The position numbers and the translations under genes are program-made. Below, piece by piece: positions 16,564 through 25,228 of a stretch of DNA of 64,000 bases (the first letter of the stretch is position 1; each line of letters begins with the position of its first letter). Location of the stretch: assembly GCA_034111045.1 (NCBI GenBank), contig JAWUYA010000011.1, positions 8,391-72,390 on the forward strand. Reading direction: 5' to 3'. This DNA is from JALJPB01 sp034111045. GTDB taxonomy: Bacteria > Pseudomonadota > Gammaproteobacteria > Enterobacterales > Alteromonadaceae. Below the pieces are notes generated by a model, which was not told the DNA's origin, made no database searches, and saw nothing but the letters and a program-made list of their open reading frames with translations.

Positions 16564-17296
16564 GAAGTTAGATCCCAACAATATTTTAAAAGTACACGCA
16601 TTAACTAAATCAGTTCAACTAGAAGATAAGACCTTAGAGTTACTGCAACCTTTAGAGTTAACCATTAACGCAGGAGAAACCCTCGCTATTGTTGGCTCAT
16701 CAGGCTCAGGAAAGACAACCTTATTATCTTTACTTGCAGGTCTTGATTTACCTACCACTGGTGAAGTTTATCTTAAAAACCATGCATTACACCAGTTTAA
16801 TGAAGAACAACGTAGTCAAGTAAGAGCCAATCATGTTGGTTTTATTTTTCAACAGTTTTTGTTAATTAATAGTTTAACGGCGTTAGAGAACGTTATGCTT
16901 CCTGCGGAACTGGCCAATATTAGTGATGCGAGGCAAAGAGGTAAAGAGCTCCTTGCTCAAGTAGGGCTTTCAGAGCGAGCAGATCACTACCCATCACAAC
17001 TCTCGGGTGGCGAGCAACAAAGAGTTGCTATTGCTAGAGCCTTTATTGCTGAACCTGATATCTTATTTGCCGATGAGCCCACAGGTAATTTAGACAATAA
17101 AACAGGCAAACATATAGCGAATTTATTATTTGAATTAAATCAGAAAAAAGGAACCACACTTGTTTTGGTTACTCATGATCAAAAACTTGCCAGCCGTTGT
17201 GAGCGTCAGGTTGAAATGGATAGTGGCGTTTTGACTGAAAAAACTGTTCCACATCAACTCAACGAATGCGCCTCCACAGTGAATAAAGTAGGATAA
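16562..17296 (+). CDS. ABC transporter ATP-binding protein YbbA-like (LolD/MacB type)
   Basis: A 244-residue ATPase with Walker A GSSGSGKTT, Q-loop FIFQQFLL, signature LSGGEQQRVAIARAF, Walker B ILFADEPTGNLD and the switch His in VTHD. It matches E. coli YbbA over its length. Together with the permease two bases downstream it would form a type VII (MacB/LolCDE-like) exporter or extraction machine; E. coli YbbAP has been linked with TesA and lipid or acyl-ester handling, but the substrate is not established here. Its first ATG shares two bases with the tesA start codon. Confidence 0.92.
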   Translation: MKLDPNNILKVHALTKSVQLEDKTLELLQPLELTINAGETLAIVGSSGSGKTTLLSLLAGLDLPTTGEVYLKNHALHQFNEEQRSQVRANHVGFIFQQFLLINSLTALENVMLPAELANISDARQRGKELLAQVGLSERADHYPSQLSGGEQQRVAIARAFIAEPDILFADEPTGNLDNKTGKHIANLLFELNQKKGTTLVLVTHDQKLASRCERQVEMDSGVLTEKTVPHQLNECASTVNKVG

Positions 17297-17298
17297 AT

Positions 17299-19893
17299 AT
17301 GTCAGCTAATTTTCTCGATAAAAGAGCGATGAATAAATCCAATTTGTGGATAAAGCAATCTTTGCGTCTATTGCACCATGAGTTTCGTCGTGGTGAGTTA
17401 ACTATCATATGTTTAGCGATAGTACTGGCTGTCGCCACGGTATTTTCATTATCTGGTTTTTCAGGAAAAATAAAACAGGCTTTACTGACCAATAGCTCAT
17501 CTTATATTGCCGCAGATCGGGTGCTACGCACTAGCCGAATAGCTGCCCCTGAGATTATCGAAAAAAGTCAGCAATATACCTTGAAAATGGCAGAGAAAGT
17601 TGAAACTGAATCAATGGTTTTTGCTGGTGAAAATATGTTGTTATCAGAACTCAGCGTAATTTCTGATTTATATCCATTACGAGGTGAGTTAAAAGTTATC
17701 AAAATGGCTGAGCAGCAAGTGCCCACTGTTGAACATGCACCTAAATCTGGCAGTGTATGGGTAGAGCCAAGTGTGTTAAGCCGATTAGACATTGATATAG
17801 GTGATCAGGTTGAAATAGGCGTTACGTCATTTGTGATTGCCGGTATAATCACTGATATTCCTGATAGGTCTTACCGTGCATTTATTGCCGGACCAACCAT
17901 TATTTTAAATATTGCCGATTTAGAAAAAACCCAGTTGGTTCAACCGGGCAGCAGGTTAACCTATAAATATTTATTTGCTGGCAACATTGACGCAATTAAA
18001 TCATTTGAAGAATGGATAAAACCAAAACTCAATGATACACAAAGTTTTTATGATGCTAAACAAGCACAGTCTCGATTATCTAATACCCTAACAACAGCAG
18101 AAAAATTTCTTTCGCTTGCTAGTATGTTAGGCATAGTATTAGCCGCGGTAGCTGTTGCTGTGGCTAGCCGTCGTTATGGGCAGCGCCATCAACCTATGGT
18201 TGCTGTATTTAAAGCCTTAGGTGCAAGCTTACCGCATATTAGAAAGCTTTATTATTTACATTGGTCACTATTGAGTTTGATCAGTATTAGCATCGGCTTA
18301 ATTGTTGGTTATTGTTTGCTATTGTTAGGCACTAGTGCAATGGATCATTATTTATCTTTAGAAAATACCAGCTTAGGTTATAAACCTTTGAGTATTTCCG
18401 TTGTTACTGGGCTTTTATGCGCGATCGCTTTTGCAATCCAACCGATTAAACGTTTAATTAACACCTCTCCGTTGTCGGTTATTCGAGGTTTTAGTACCGA
18501 AACACTACCACGTTTCGGCCTACACCAATTACCGCCTATACTTGCACTTTTTGCGTTACTGATGATTTTTAGTCAAGATTTAACGATGAGTCTTTCATTA
18601 TTAATTGGTGGGATGCTTGTGTCGGCCGTGTTATTAGCTTTTGGGCAAGGATTAATGAGTGCAGGTCGCACCGTTGGCTCTCAAGCGGGTAAGTCATGGC
18701 ATTTAGCATTAGCAAATTTAAAACGTCGTGCTAGTGAAAACAGCGTTCAGTTAGTCAGTTTTACCATTGCGATTAAGTTACTACTCCTTATTACTGTGAT
18801 GAAGCATTCAATCATTTCAGAATGGCAGCAACAATTCCCTGAAAACACCCCTAATCATTATGTAATGAATATTGCAGAACATCAGCTTTCGGCAATTGAT
18901 AGTTTTGTCAATGCAAATAATATCCAAAGCCAAGGGTTTTACCAAGTGTTTCGAGGTAGATTGTCAGCGGTAAATGGTGAATCCCTTCTCAACACAGAAA
19001 TGAGTGATGAAGCAAGTGTTGAAAAGACTCAATCAGACAAGCAAGATAAAACAAAAACAACTGAAAAGGAAAATACACCTCGTCAAGGCATGGGCCGTGA
19101 GTTGGGTTTAACCTGGGGAGACGAAATTCCCTATCAAAATAAATTGCTTGAAGGGCAATGGTGGCAACCTGAAGATCAACAAGGACAAGTCTCAATTGAA
19201 AGCGCTATTGCAGAGCGTTTATCTATAGTCTTAGGTGACGAGCTCACCTTTGACTTGGGTGGTCAAGTATTCACAGTTCCCGTCACTAGTATTCGTGAAG
19301 TCAATTGGCAGTCTCGTCAACTTAATTTTATTATGGTCTTTAATAAAAGCGTCTTAGAAAATTTTCCTGCGACTTACATCTCCGCATGGATGGTTCCTGA
19401 GCAAACCAAGGATCATTTAGCCCATTTCTTAAGGGAATTCCCAACGATTACTATGATGGACTTTGGGGCAATTTTAAAGCAACTTTATCAAGTAATCGAA
19501 CAAGTAAGCATTGCTATCGAATTGATCCTGATTTTAGTAGTGTTAGCCGGCTCATTAGTATTAATAGCCCAAGTTCAAGCAAGTATGGAAGAGCGTGAGC
19601 GAGAATTAGCCATATTAAGAACTTTAGGTGCGAAGGGATCATTACTGCGTAATAGTGTGTTGTTTGAGTTTGTTGCCCTTGGGGCCATTGCTGGTTTAAT
19701 GGCCAGTTTTGCTATGGAAATTGCGGTTTACTTTTTACAAACACAAGTTTTTGATATGTCGGCAAGTTTTCATTTTAGCTACTGGTTATTAGGGATAGGT
19801 GTTGGTGCTAGTTTTGTTGGTATTGTTGGTTTATTTAGCTGCTGGCGATTGTTACAACTCTCCAGTGTGACCCTAATACGTAGGACGATGTAA
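17299..19893 (+). CDS. ABC transporter permease YbbP-like (FtsX family)
   Basis: An 864-residue membrane protein with an N-terminal membrane segment (about 37-55), a large periplasmic MacB-PCD-like domain, FtsX-type transmembrane blocks at about 265-385 and 405-470, a second periplasmic domain (about 500-740), and a final FtsX block (about 755-860) with EERERELAILRTLGA. This two-domain layout matches E. coli YbbP (about 800 residues). An insert at about 570-600 rich in Lys, Asp and Thr (KTQSDKQDKTKTTEKE) appears variable. An ATG ten codons in is an alternative start. Partner of the preceding ATPase. Confidence 0.92.
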   Translation: MSANFLDKRAMNKSNLWIKQSLRLLHHEFRRGELTIICLAIVLAVATVFSLSGFSGKIKQALLTNSSSYIAADRVLRTSRIAAPEIIEKSQQYTLKMAEKVETESMVFAGENMLLSELSVISDLYPLRGELKVIKMAEQQVPTVEHAPKSGSVWVEPSVLSRLDIDIGDQVEIGVTSFVIAGIITDIPDRSYRAFIAGPTIILNIADLEKTQLVQPGSRLTYKYLFAGNIDAIKSFEEWIKPKLNDTQSFYDAKQAQSRLSNTLTTAEKFLSLASMLGIVLAAVAVAVASRRYGQRHQPMVAVFKALGASLPHIRKLYYLHWSLLSLISISIGLIVGYCLLLLGTSAMDHYLSLENTSLGYKPLSISVVTGLLCAIAFAIQPIKRLINTSPLSVIRGFSTETLPRFGLHQLPPILALFALLMIFSQDLTMSLSLLIGGMLVSAVLLAFGQGLMSAGRTVGSQAGKSWHLALANLKRRASENSVQLVSFTIAIKLLLLITVMKHSIISEWQQQFPENTPNHYVMNIAEHQLSAIDSFVNANNIQSQGFYQVFRGRLSAVNGESLLNTEMSDEASVEKTQSDKQDKTKTTEKENTPRQGMGRELGLTWGDEIPYQNKLLEGQWWQPEDQQGQVSIESAIAERLSIVLGDELTFDLGGQVFTVPVTSIREVNWQSRQLNFIMVFNKSVLENFPATYISAWMVPEQTKDHLAHFLREFPTITMMDFGAILKQLYQVIEQVSIAIELILILVVLAGSLVLIAQVQASMEERERELAILRTLGAKGSLLRNSVLFEFVALGAIAGLMASFAMEIAVYFLQTQVFDMSASFHFSYWLLGIGVGASFVGIVGLFSCWRLLQLSSVTLIRRTM

Positions 19894-20044
19894 TAAAACT
19901 GACCTGAGGTTACTAACATAAGAATGTAGTTTAAAATATTATGTTTAACTTCGGGCGACTTAACTGTCAGCTTTTTATGCAACTTTCAATGTGCCAACCA
20001 ATGTCCATTATCTATCACAATGAAAAATAAGCACTAATAACTTG

Positions 20045-20059
20045 TGGCATAAATAATGA
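20045..20059 (+). promoter_or_regulatory. weak sigma-54-like element ahead of the PEP-CTERM gene
   Basis: TGGCAT with GG at 20046-20047, then ten bases to GA (20058-20059) where GC is expected. The -24 part fits TGGCAC; the -12 part is poor. It was noted because PEP-CTERM genes in several bacteria are RpoN/PrsR-dependent. Confidence 0.2.
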
Positions 20060-20066
20060 TACAAAT

Positions 20067-20092
20067 CCTCAAATGACTTTTATTTTTTGAGG
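20067..20092 (+). promoter_or_regulatory. hairpin that can sequester the ribosome-binding site of the PEP-CTERM gene
   Basis: CCTCAAA (20067-20073) can pair with TTTGAGG (20086-20092) across a 12-base loop. The right arm is part of the TTGAGGGG Shine-Dalgarno eight bases before the ATG at 20100. Flanking AAT/GTT can extend the stem with wobble pairs. Confidence 0.4.
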
Positions 20093-20099
20093 GGTTTAT

Positions 20100-20765
20100 A
20101 TGAAATGTTTACTCGCGGCAATAGCAATAATGTACAGTGTATTTTCATTGGGCGTCAATGCCGCACTTATCACTATTGATGAAGTTGGAATGGATGCCAT
20201 ATTTTCCCAAACAAGCTTTGGTAATGCTCCTATTGATATTAGACTCGGAGCAGCGGTTGAATACGTAGACGCCAATTTGCTCAATATGGACTCCAGTACA
20301 AAATTTAATTCAATAAACGGGAATCATTTTGGAGGCATCAATACCGTCAATTTTTGGTTTCTTGATGATCTTTCTTGGTGCGGTAACATTAATGCCAACT
20401 ATGTTGGCTGTGGAGAGACACCAGGTAACGATTTCGTGGTTGAATCGGTCTTTGCAAATAGCGGTTTAAATGCAGAGTTGCTGTCCCATGAATTAGGACA
20501 TAACCTAGGTTTGCTGCATCGTAACGACGGAACTGATACCGAATTAATGGATCCTTTTATTAATGGAGGGACTACACTGTTAAGTTCTGAGGTCGATAGC
20601 ATTCACTTAAGTCCATTAGTACAATGGGATCTCACTGCAAGCACATTTTACATTGATATCATTCCGGTATTAATCGTAGCTGTTGCCACCACAGTACCAG
20701 AGCCCAAGACTATGATATTGTTAATACTTGGTTTGTGTGCGATTGGCATGCGTCGTTCAATTTAG
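20100..20765 (+). CDS. PEP-CTERM-anchored zinc metalloprotease (metzincin-like)
   Basis: A 221-residue secreted protein. Residues 1-21 are a signal peptide. Residues 130-140 read HELGHNLGLLH, the metzincin zinc signature HExxHxxGxxH with Glu131 as base, and LMDP at 149-152 supplies the expected downstream Met-turn. Four Cys at most are seen (C94 and C104 may pair). The C-terminus has VPEP (199-202), a hydrophobic stretch and MRRS, the tripartite PEP-CTERM signal that exosortase cleaves. No exosortase gene lies in this window. A small lipoprotein gene follows after six bases. The substrate is unknown. Confidence 0.8.
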   Translation: MKCLLAAIAIMYSVFSLGVNAALITIDEVGMDAIFSQTSFGNAPIDIRLGAAVEYVDANLLNMDSSTKFNSINGNHFGGINTVNFWFLDDLSWCGNINANYVGCGETPGNDFVVESVFANSGLNAELLSHELGHNLGLLHRNDGTDTELMDPFINGGTTLLSSEVDSIHLSPLVQWDLTASTFYIDIIPVLIVAVATTVPEPKTMILLILGLCAIGMRRSI

Positions 20766-20771
20766 GAATAA

Positions 20772-21230
20772 ATGAAATATTATCTGAGTGTTTTTATTAT
20801 CTTAGCTCTACTCGGTTGTGATATATCTGCGGCTTCGGATAATGACTGGACGCGTTTATGTCCAGCACAGCAGTTTTGTTTTGAACACCCACCAGAACTA
20901 CGACCGATATCACAGCAGGTAATTGACTCAACGGTTGGTCGTTTACAAAGTGATTTGTTGGAAGTCGATTATGACTTGGGATTATATTCTTCAAATTTTT
21001 CATTCTTACCTGAACCCAATATTAGCGCGATTATTGTTGATAATCTTAAAGCAGATATACTCATTTCTGGTCAGGTTATTGCTCTTCGGATAGCGCAGGT
21101 AAAACCAATCCCGGCAATGAACAATAATATTAAATTCGCGCTACAATTAAGGTTTGTAGGAACACCCAATTTAGACCTTGCACTCAAGATGTTTCATTCC
21201 ATTGAGTTTGCCAATGAAATGAAAAAGTAA
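20772..21230 (+). CDS. small putative lipoprotein of unknown function
   Basis: A 152-residue protein, not recognised. Residues 1-16 form a signal sequence ending in a plausible lipobox LLGC (Cys16). The mature part contains a Cys-rich start (LCPAQQFCFEHP) and an alternating hydrophobic pattern suggesting beta structure. Starting six bases after the PEP-CTERM metalloprotease, it is probably in the same operon and could be its inhibitor or partner, which is only inference from position. Confidence 0.65.
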   Translation: MKYYLSVFIILALLGCDISAASDNDWTRLCPAQQFCFEHPPELRPISQQVIDSTVGRLQSDLLEVDYDLGLYSSNFSFLPEPNISAIIVDNLKADILISGQVIALRIAQVKPIPAMNNNIKFALQLRFVGTPNLDLALKMFHSIEFANEMKK

Positions 21231-21473
21231 TCACCCTTGGCTTACTTAAGTTAAAATCACTGGTATTAGTCAAACCAAAGCCTTCAGTTTCTTTGATCTC
21301 TATAACCATTAATATTGCCCTAATAATATAGTTATCGATCATTTCAATAGTAAAACCAACCATCATCGAAAACATCATCGTTTTTGATTGTTATCAAAAA
21401 GTAATCCCGTTAGGATTAAGAAATAATATAAGAACGAGCAATTAGCAAGCCTCGTCAGCATAAAAGAGTGAAT

Positions 21474-22103
21474 ATGCATATTCAGAGTCAATTTAAACAG
21501 AATGATGAAAACCAGTTAATAGCACTCATGCGTCAATATCCATTTGCGACATTAGTCACACATTCTAAAACGGGTCTAGAGGCTACTCACTTACCTGTTG
21601 TCCTTGCTAAAGTTGAAGGCCAATACCTCATTCAGGCCCATATTGCTAAAGCGAATAAAATATGGGAGTCGGTTAAAGAAGGCACTGAGATATTACTTAT
21701 TTTTAATGGTCCCAATTGTTACGTTTCGCCAAACTATTACCCAACTAAAAAAGAATCAGGAAAAGCGGTACCCACTTGGAATTATGTCGTCGTTCACGTA
21801 AGAGGATTAATTTCATTTATTCACGATGAAAAATGGATTTATAACATGATCGACACCTTGACTAAGCTGCATGAATCCAAGCAAGAGTTACCCTGGTCTC
21901 TAACTGATGCGCCAGAACTTTATATAAAAAGAATGCTACCCGCAATCGTCGGTATAGAAATTTCCATTGATGCTATTGAAGGTCAATGGAAATTGAGTCA
22001 AAACCAGCCTCAAATTAATCAGCTTGGTGTAGTTGAGGCACTTTCCGCAAAAGGTGATGCTCATGAACTTGACATTTCAAAGTTAATAGCAAAGCAAATA
22101 TAA
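21474..22103 (+). CDS. PaiB-family FMN-binding protein (pyridoxamine-5'-phosphate-oxidase fold)
   Basis: A protein of about 209 residues resembling Bacillus PaiB and related FMN-binding negative transcriptional regulators. Visible family sequence includes PFATLVTH, EATHLPVVL, QAHIAKANKIW, NGPNCYVSPNYY and VPTWNYVVVHVRG. These are split-barrel flavoproteins; DNA binding is documented only for some. ATG 21474 was preferred over GTG 21468 because AAAGAG then sits at a normal distance. The 240 bases before it show nothing recognisable. Confidence 0.85.
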   Translation: MHIQSQFKQNDENQLIALMRQYPFATLVTHSKTGLEATHLPVVLAKVEGQYLIQAHIAKANKIWESVKEGTEILLIFNGPNCYVSPNYYPTKKESGKAVPTWNYVVVHVRGLISFIHDEKWIYNMIDTLTKLHESKQELPWSLTDAPELYIKRMLPAIVGIEISIDAIEGQWKLSQNQPQINQLGVVEALSAKGDAHELDISKLIAKQI

Positions 22104-22318
22104 AAACAGGCGACAAGTGGTTCAATAAGGATAAAATACAGTTGGCTTCTGCTCATCCGTCGCTTAGTTATATTAAAATAAGCTAAACCAGTGCGTAATG
22201 AGCATAAAGGAGTGAAGTTGACAGTTTCAAAAAACGGCGTTTTACACTAATAAAAAAATTGTGAGATAACATTTTTAATTAGCATGAAAACGGTTAACAA
22301 AAAAGTACCATAAACACG

Positions 22319-22930
22319 TTAGCGGGCTAAAAACATATCTACGGCGCAATCACAAATTTCTTCAACATGGCTGTCATCAGTATAAATACCGTCGATAAGT
22401 AATTTGGCAATACCATGTACCGTTCCCCACAGTACTTGTGAAGCTCTCAACGCATTATCTTCTTCACTGTGATTAAGTAATTTAAGTTTTTGCCATTTCT
22501 TGGTCATTTCAACTTGGTATTGAAAACACGGATAAGCGATTTCACGTAATGCTTTTGTACTGTTTTGTGGTTTCCAGATAGCTCGTCCAAACATCAATTC
22601 ATAAAGTTCAGGATTACTTTTTGCAAATTTGACATATTGATGGATAAATAGCGAAAATTTTTCCTTGGTTGATTTACTGTCAGAGTTAAAGCTGTTTTTA
22701 TTCATCAGATAAAGCTGTTTAAAACCTTCCTCAGCAATCCCACAAAGTAAAGCGTTTTTATCTTTAAAATGATGATAAGGCGCGCTTCTTGAAACACCAA
22801 CACGGTTAGCTAACTTACGCAATGAAACTTCTTCAATGCCGCTTTCATTAAGCATTTTGCTAGCAACTTCAAGTAAGCTTGTTCGTAAATCACCGTGGTG
22901 ATATTTCACTTTTATTGGAATATTTGTCAT
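22319..22930 (-). CDS. TetR/AcrR-family transcriptional regulator
   Basis: A 203-residue protein with an N-terminal TetR helix-turn-helix (residues about 10-60: RTSLLEVASKMLNESGIEEVSLRKLANRVGVSRSAPYHHF) and a C-terminal TetR_C-like ligand domain. It is divergent from the FAD oxidoreductase pair 670 bases away. A perfect 9-bp inverted repeat lies about 70 bases upstream of its start and may be its operator. The ligand is unknown. Confidence 0.9.
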   Translation of the reverse strand: MTNIPIKVKYHHGDLRTSLLEVASKMLNESGIEEVSLRKLANRVGVSRSAPYHHFKDKNALLCGIAEEGFKQLYLMNKNSFNSDSKSTKEKFSLFIHQYVKFAKSNPELYELMFGRAIWKPQNSTKALREIAYPCFQYQVEMTKKWQKLKLLNHSEEDNALRASQVLWGTVHGIAKLLIDGIYTDDSHVEEICDCAVDMFLAR

Positions 22931-23001
22931 AAGGGTTAATTTAACAATCTACTAGTGATTAATCAATCTTGACAGTGTCTTTTTTGTTGATATAAATTTG
23001 G

Positions 23002-23027
23002 GTCAACTTACGGTCAGATAAGTTGAC
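23002..23027. promoter_or_regulatory. inverted repeat upstream of tetR, candidate TetR operator
   Basis: GTCAACTTA, 8-base spacer, TAAGTTGAC: a perfect 9-bp dyad, about 72 bases from the regulator's start codon. It overlaps a TTGAC -35-like sequence on both strands, the usual place for autorepression. Confidence 0.5.
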
Positions 23028-23266
23028 GGAAAAAAATCTAATAAGATCGTTTAAATGGCAAGGCCATGCTATAAATTTATTACTGCCTATCTCACATTCA
23101 CCCGTTTTTAAGATTGAACTCGACCACATCTAAACGCAGAGTTATAGGTTACTTTGTGCCTTTTTTACAAAAAATGCAGCCGTGTATGTGCAATTAAACT
23201 TTGGTTTCGACGTTACATCTATCCTATGTCACCTTTATAGATTCTACTGCTACACTTTAATACAGA

Positions 23267-23280
23267 GTGATATTTATCAC
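23267..23280. promoter_or_regulatory. CRP-like palindrome
   Basis: GTGA-N6-TCAC, the core of a CRP site, but lacking the outer T and A of TGTGA-N6-TCACA. It lies 53 bases upstream of a 44-codon open frame and 345 bases upstream of the FAD oxidoreductase gene. Confidence 0.25.
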
Positions 23281-23332
23281 GGTTTGTAAACAGTAGAACA
23301 GGTTGGTGATAATTTTCAAAAAGGGGAACTCA

Positions 23333-23467
23333 ATGGTGACTATCACATTTTATGAGGCAGCACAGGAAATGACCGAATTGTACCATTATCTATTATCCCC
23401 ATGCTTGGAAAAGTATTATTCTATTATGGTCTTCACCAAGATGATAAAGCAGTTAACAGGCGGATAA
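23333..23467 (+). CDS. possible small protein, 44 residues, unknown
   Basis: ATG at 23333 preceded by AAGGGGA at good spacing. The product begins MVTITFYEAAQEMTELYHYL and ends LTGG. It is not recognised and could be a spurious frame or a gene remnant, since a second overlapping frame (MLGKVLFYYGLHQDD...) also looks protein-like. The rest of the 672-base gap between the TetR gene and the oxidoreductase shows only the two palindromes listed. Confidence 0.3.
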   Translation: MVTITFYEAAQEMTELYHYLLSPCLEKYYSIMVFTKMIKQLTGG

Positions 23468-23611
23468 TGAAAACTTCTTCTTCAACCTGGCAATAATTGA
23501 CGCGGTCATTTTATCGAATGCTCACTTAGACTGTTCTGGTAAATATATTCATCATGTAAATTAAATTAGGGCTGTAACTTAAGTTAAATAATAACGTGTA
23601 GGATGCACATT

Positions 23612-25228
23612 ATGATCAGCAATGGATACAAAAATTATATTATGTCGGCTCAAACCAGGAAGAGTAGAACCTTTGATATTATAATTATTGGCTCAGGAAC
23701 CGGAGGTATGAGTTCTGGCTCTTTTTTGGCTCAAGCAGGTAAACGTGTACTATTGCTTGAGCAACATGATGTCATAGGAGGGTATACTCATACGTTTGAG
23801 CGTAATGGATATAGTTGGGATGTTGGTTTGCACTATGTTGGTCAAGCTCATATCAAAGGAAGTGTCGCGAATAAGGTCTTTCGCTATATTTCAAAAGATA
23901 AACTGAAATGGGCACCGCTTGATGACATTTACGACCGGGCTGTATTCGGCACTAAAGAATACGAATTTCCCAAAGGAAGAGAAAATCTTAAAGCCAAGTT
24001 AAAAGAATATTTCCCCAATGAAAAAGATAGGATGTCAATAGAGAAATACTTTTCATTACTCGAAGCCATTCAACATATTGGTAACGGTTTCTATGTTGAA
24101 AAAACCTTACCACCTTTTTTATCTAAAATTTTTGGTAATATACTTCGTCGTCCTACGCTTGAGTTTTCCGATCAGACCACATTAAATGTATTAAAGGGGA
24201 TCACAGACAACCCGACATTAATTGGCGTTCTTACAGCCCAATATGGTGATTTTGGTTTGCAGCCGTCAAAAAGCAGTTTTTACATGCACGCACTGCTTGT
24301 TAATCATTATATCGATGGCGCAGCTTATCCGGTAGGTGGTGCATCAAAATTTGCCGAGTGTATTGTTCCAATTATTGAAGCGTCGGGAGGAATGGCTCTT
24401 ACGGAGGCTGAAGTAGATGAAATTATAGTGATAAAAAACAAAGCCATTGGTGTTCGCATGAAAGATGGCGAGGCGCTTTTCGCTAAAACTATTATCAGTG
24501 CCGCTGGGATTGTTAGTACGTTTTCACATTTACTTCCAGAACAAGTAAGCAAGCGTCATGAGTTAGCTCAATTACTTAATAAACTAGAACGTGGAATATC
24601 CCATGTAGGACTATATGTCGGCATTAAGGAGTCATCTAAAGCGTTAAACTTGAAAAAATGCAATTATTGGATTTTCCCTCAACAATATGATCACGATCTA
24701 GGACGAAAAAATTATAAGAATTTCAACTCCACAATACCGGTTGCTTTTGTCTCCTTTCCTTCAGTTAAAGACCCTTTAGCAGAAAAAACCCATAAAGGCA
24801 GAGCGACTGCAGAAGTTATTATGCTAACGCCCTATGACTGGTTTAATCAGTGGCAAACGTCAACATGGCAACAACGTGATGAAGAATATCAAACACTCAA
24901 AGAAAAATTAGCTCAACAAATGTTTGAAAAGTTATATCATGTTGCCCCACAACTTAAAGAAAAAATAGACTATTATGAAGTTTCTACACCGCTAAGTACT
25001 CGTCACTTTACTCACCATAAACAAGGTGAAATTTATGGTGTTGCCCACACTCCATTTCGCTTTCAACAAAAATTTCTGCGCGTTCATACGCCAGTAAAAA
25101 ATCTATTTCTTTCAGGGCAAGATATTGTTACAGCTAGTATTTTTGGCGGTACTATGGCTGGGCTGCTGTGCGCGTCAACAATTTTAAAGAAGCATCTACT
25201 ATGGAAAGTCAACAAAAAAATAAAGTAG
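23612..25228 (+). CDS. FAD-dependent NAD(P)-binding oxidoreductase (retinol saturase/CrtI-like)
   Basis: A protein of about 538 residues with an N-terminal dinucleotide fold FDIIIIGSGTGGMSSGSFLAQAGKRVLLLEQHDVIGGYTHTF, then WDVGLHYVG, a segment characteristic of all-trans-retinol 13,14-reductase and carotenoid isomerase relatives. The C-terminal FAD motif reads NLFLSGQDIVTASIFGGTMAGL. It probably reduces or isomerises a polyene or isoprenoid lipid, but no carotenoid synthesis genes are nearby. ATG 23612 was chosen because TAGGA lies at proper distance, whereas ATG 23603 abuts it. The end overlaps or nearly meets the next gene, so the pair is coupled. Confidence 0.85.
   Translation: MISNGYKNYIMSAQTRKSRTFDIIIIGSGTGGMSSGSFLAQAGKRVLLLEQHDVIGGYTHTFERNGYSWDVGLHYVGQAHIKGSVANKVFRYISKDKLKWAPLDDIYDRAVFGTKEYEFPKGRENLKAKLKEYFPNEKDRMSIEKYFSLLEAIQHIGNGFYVEKTLPPFLSKIFGNILRRPTLEFSDQTTLNVLKGITDNPTLIGVLTAQYGDFGLQPSKSSFYMHALLVNHYIDGAAYPVGGASKFAECIVPIIEASGGMALTEAEVDEIIVIKNKAIGVRMKDGEALFAKTIISAAGIVSTFSHLLPEQVSKRHELAQLLNKLERGISHVGLYVGIKESSKALNLKKCNYWIFPQQYDHDLGRKNYKNFNSTIPVAFVSFPSVKDPLAEKTHKGRATAEVIMLTPYDWFNQWQTSTWQQRDEEYQTLKEKLAQQMFEKLYHVAPQLKEKIDYYEVSTPLSTRHFTHHKQGEIYGVAHTPFRFQQKFLRVHTPVKNLFLSGQDIVTASIFGGTMAGLLCASTILKKHLLWKVNKKIK

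Noticed and set aside
21184..21378. 64-codon minus-strand frame after the small lipoprotein gene
   Set aside because: Overlaps the lipoprotein gene's end on the other strand, no ribosome-binding site or family resemblance.
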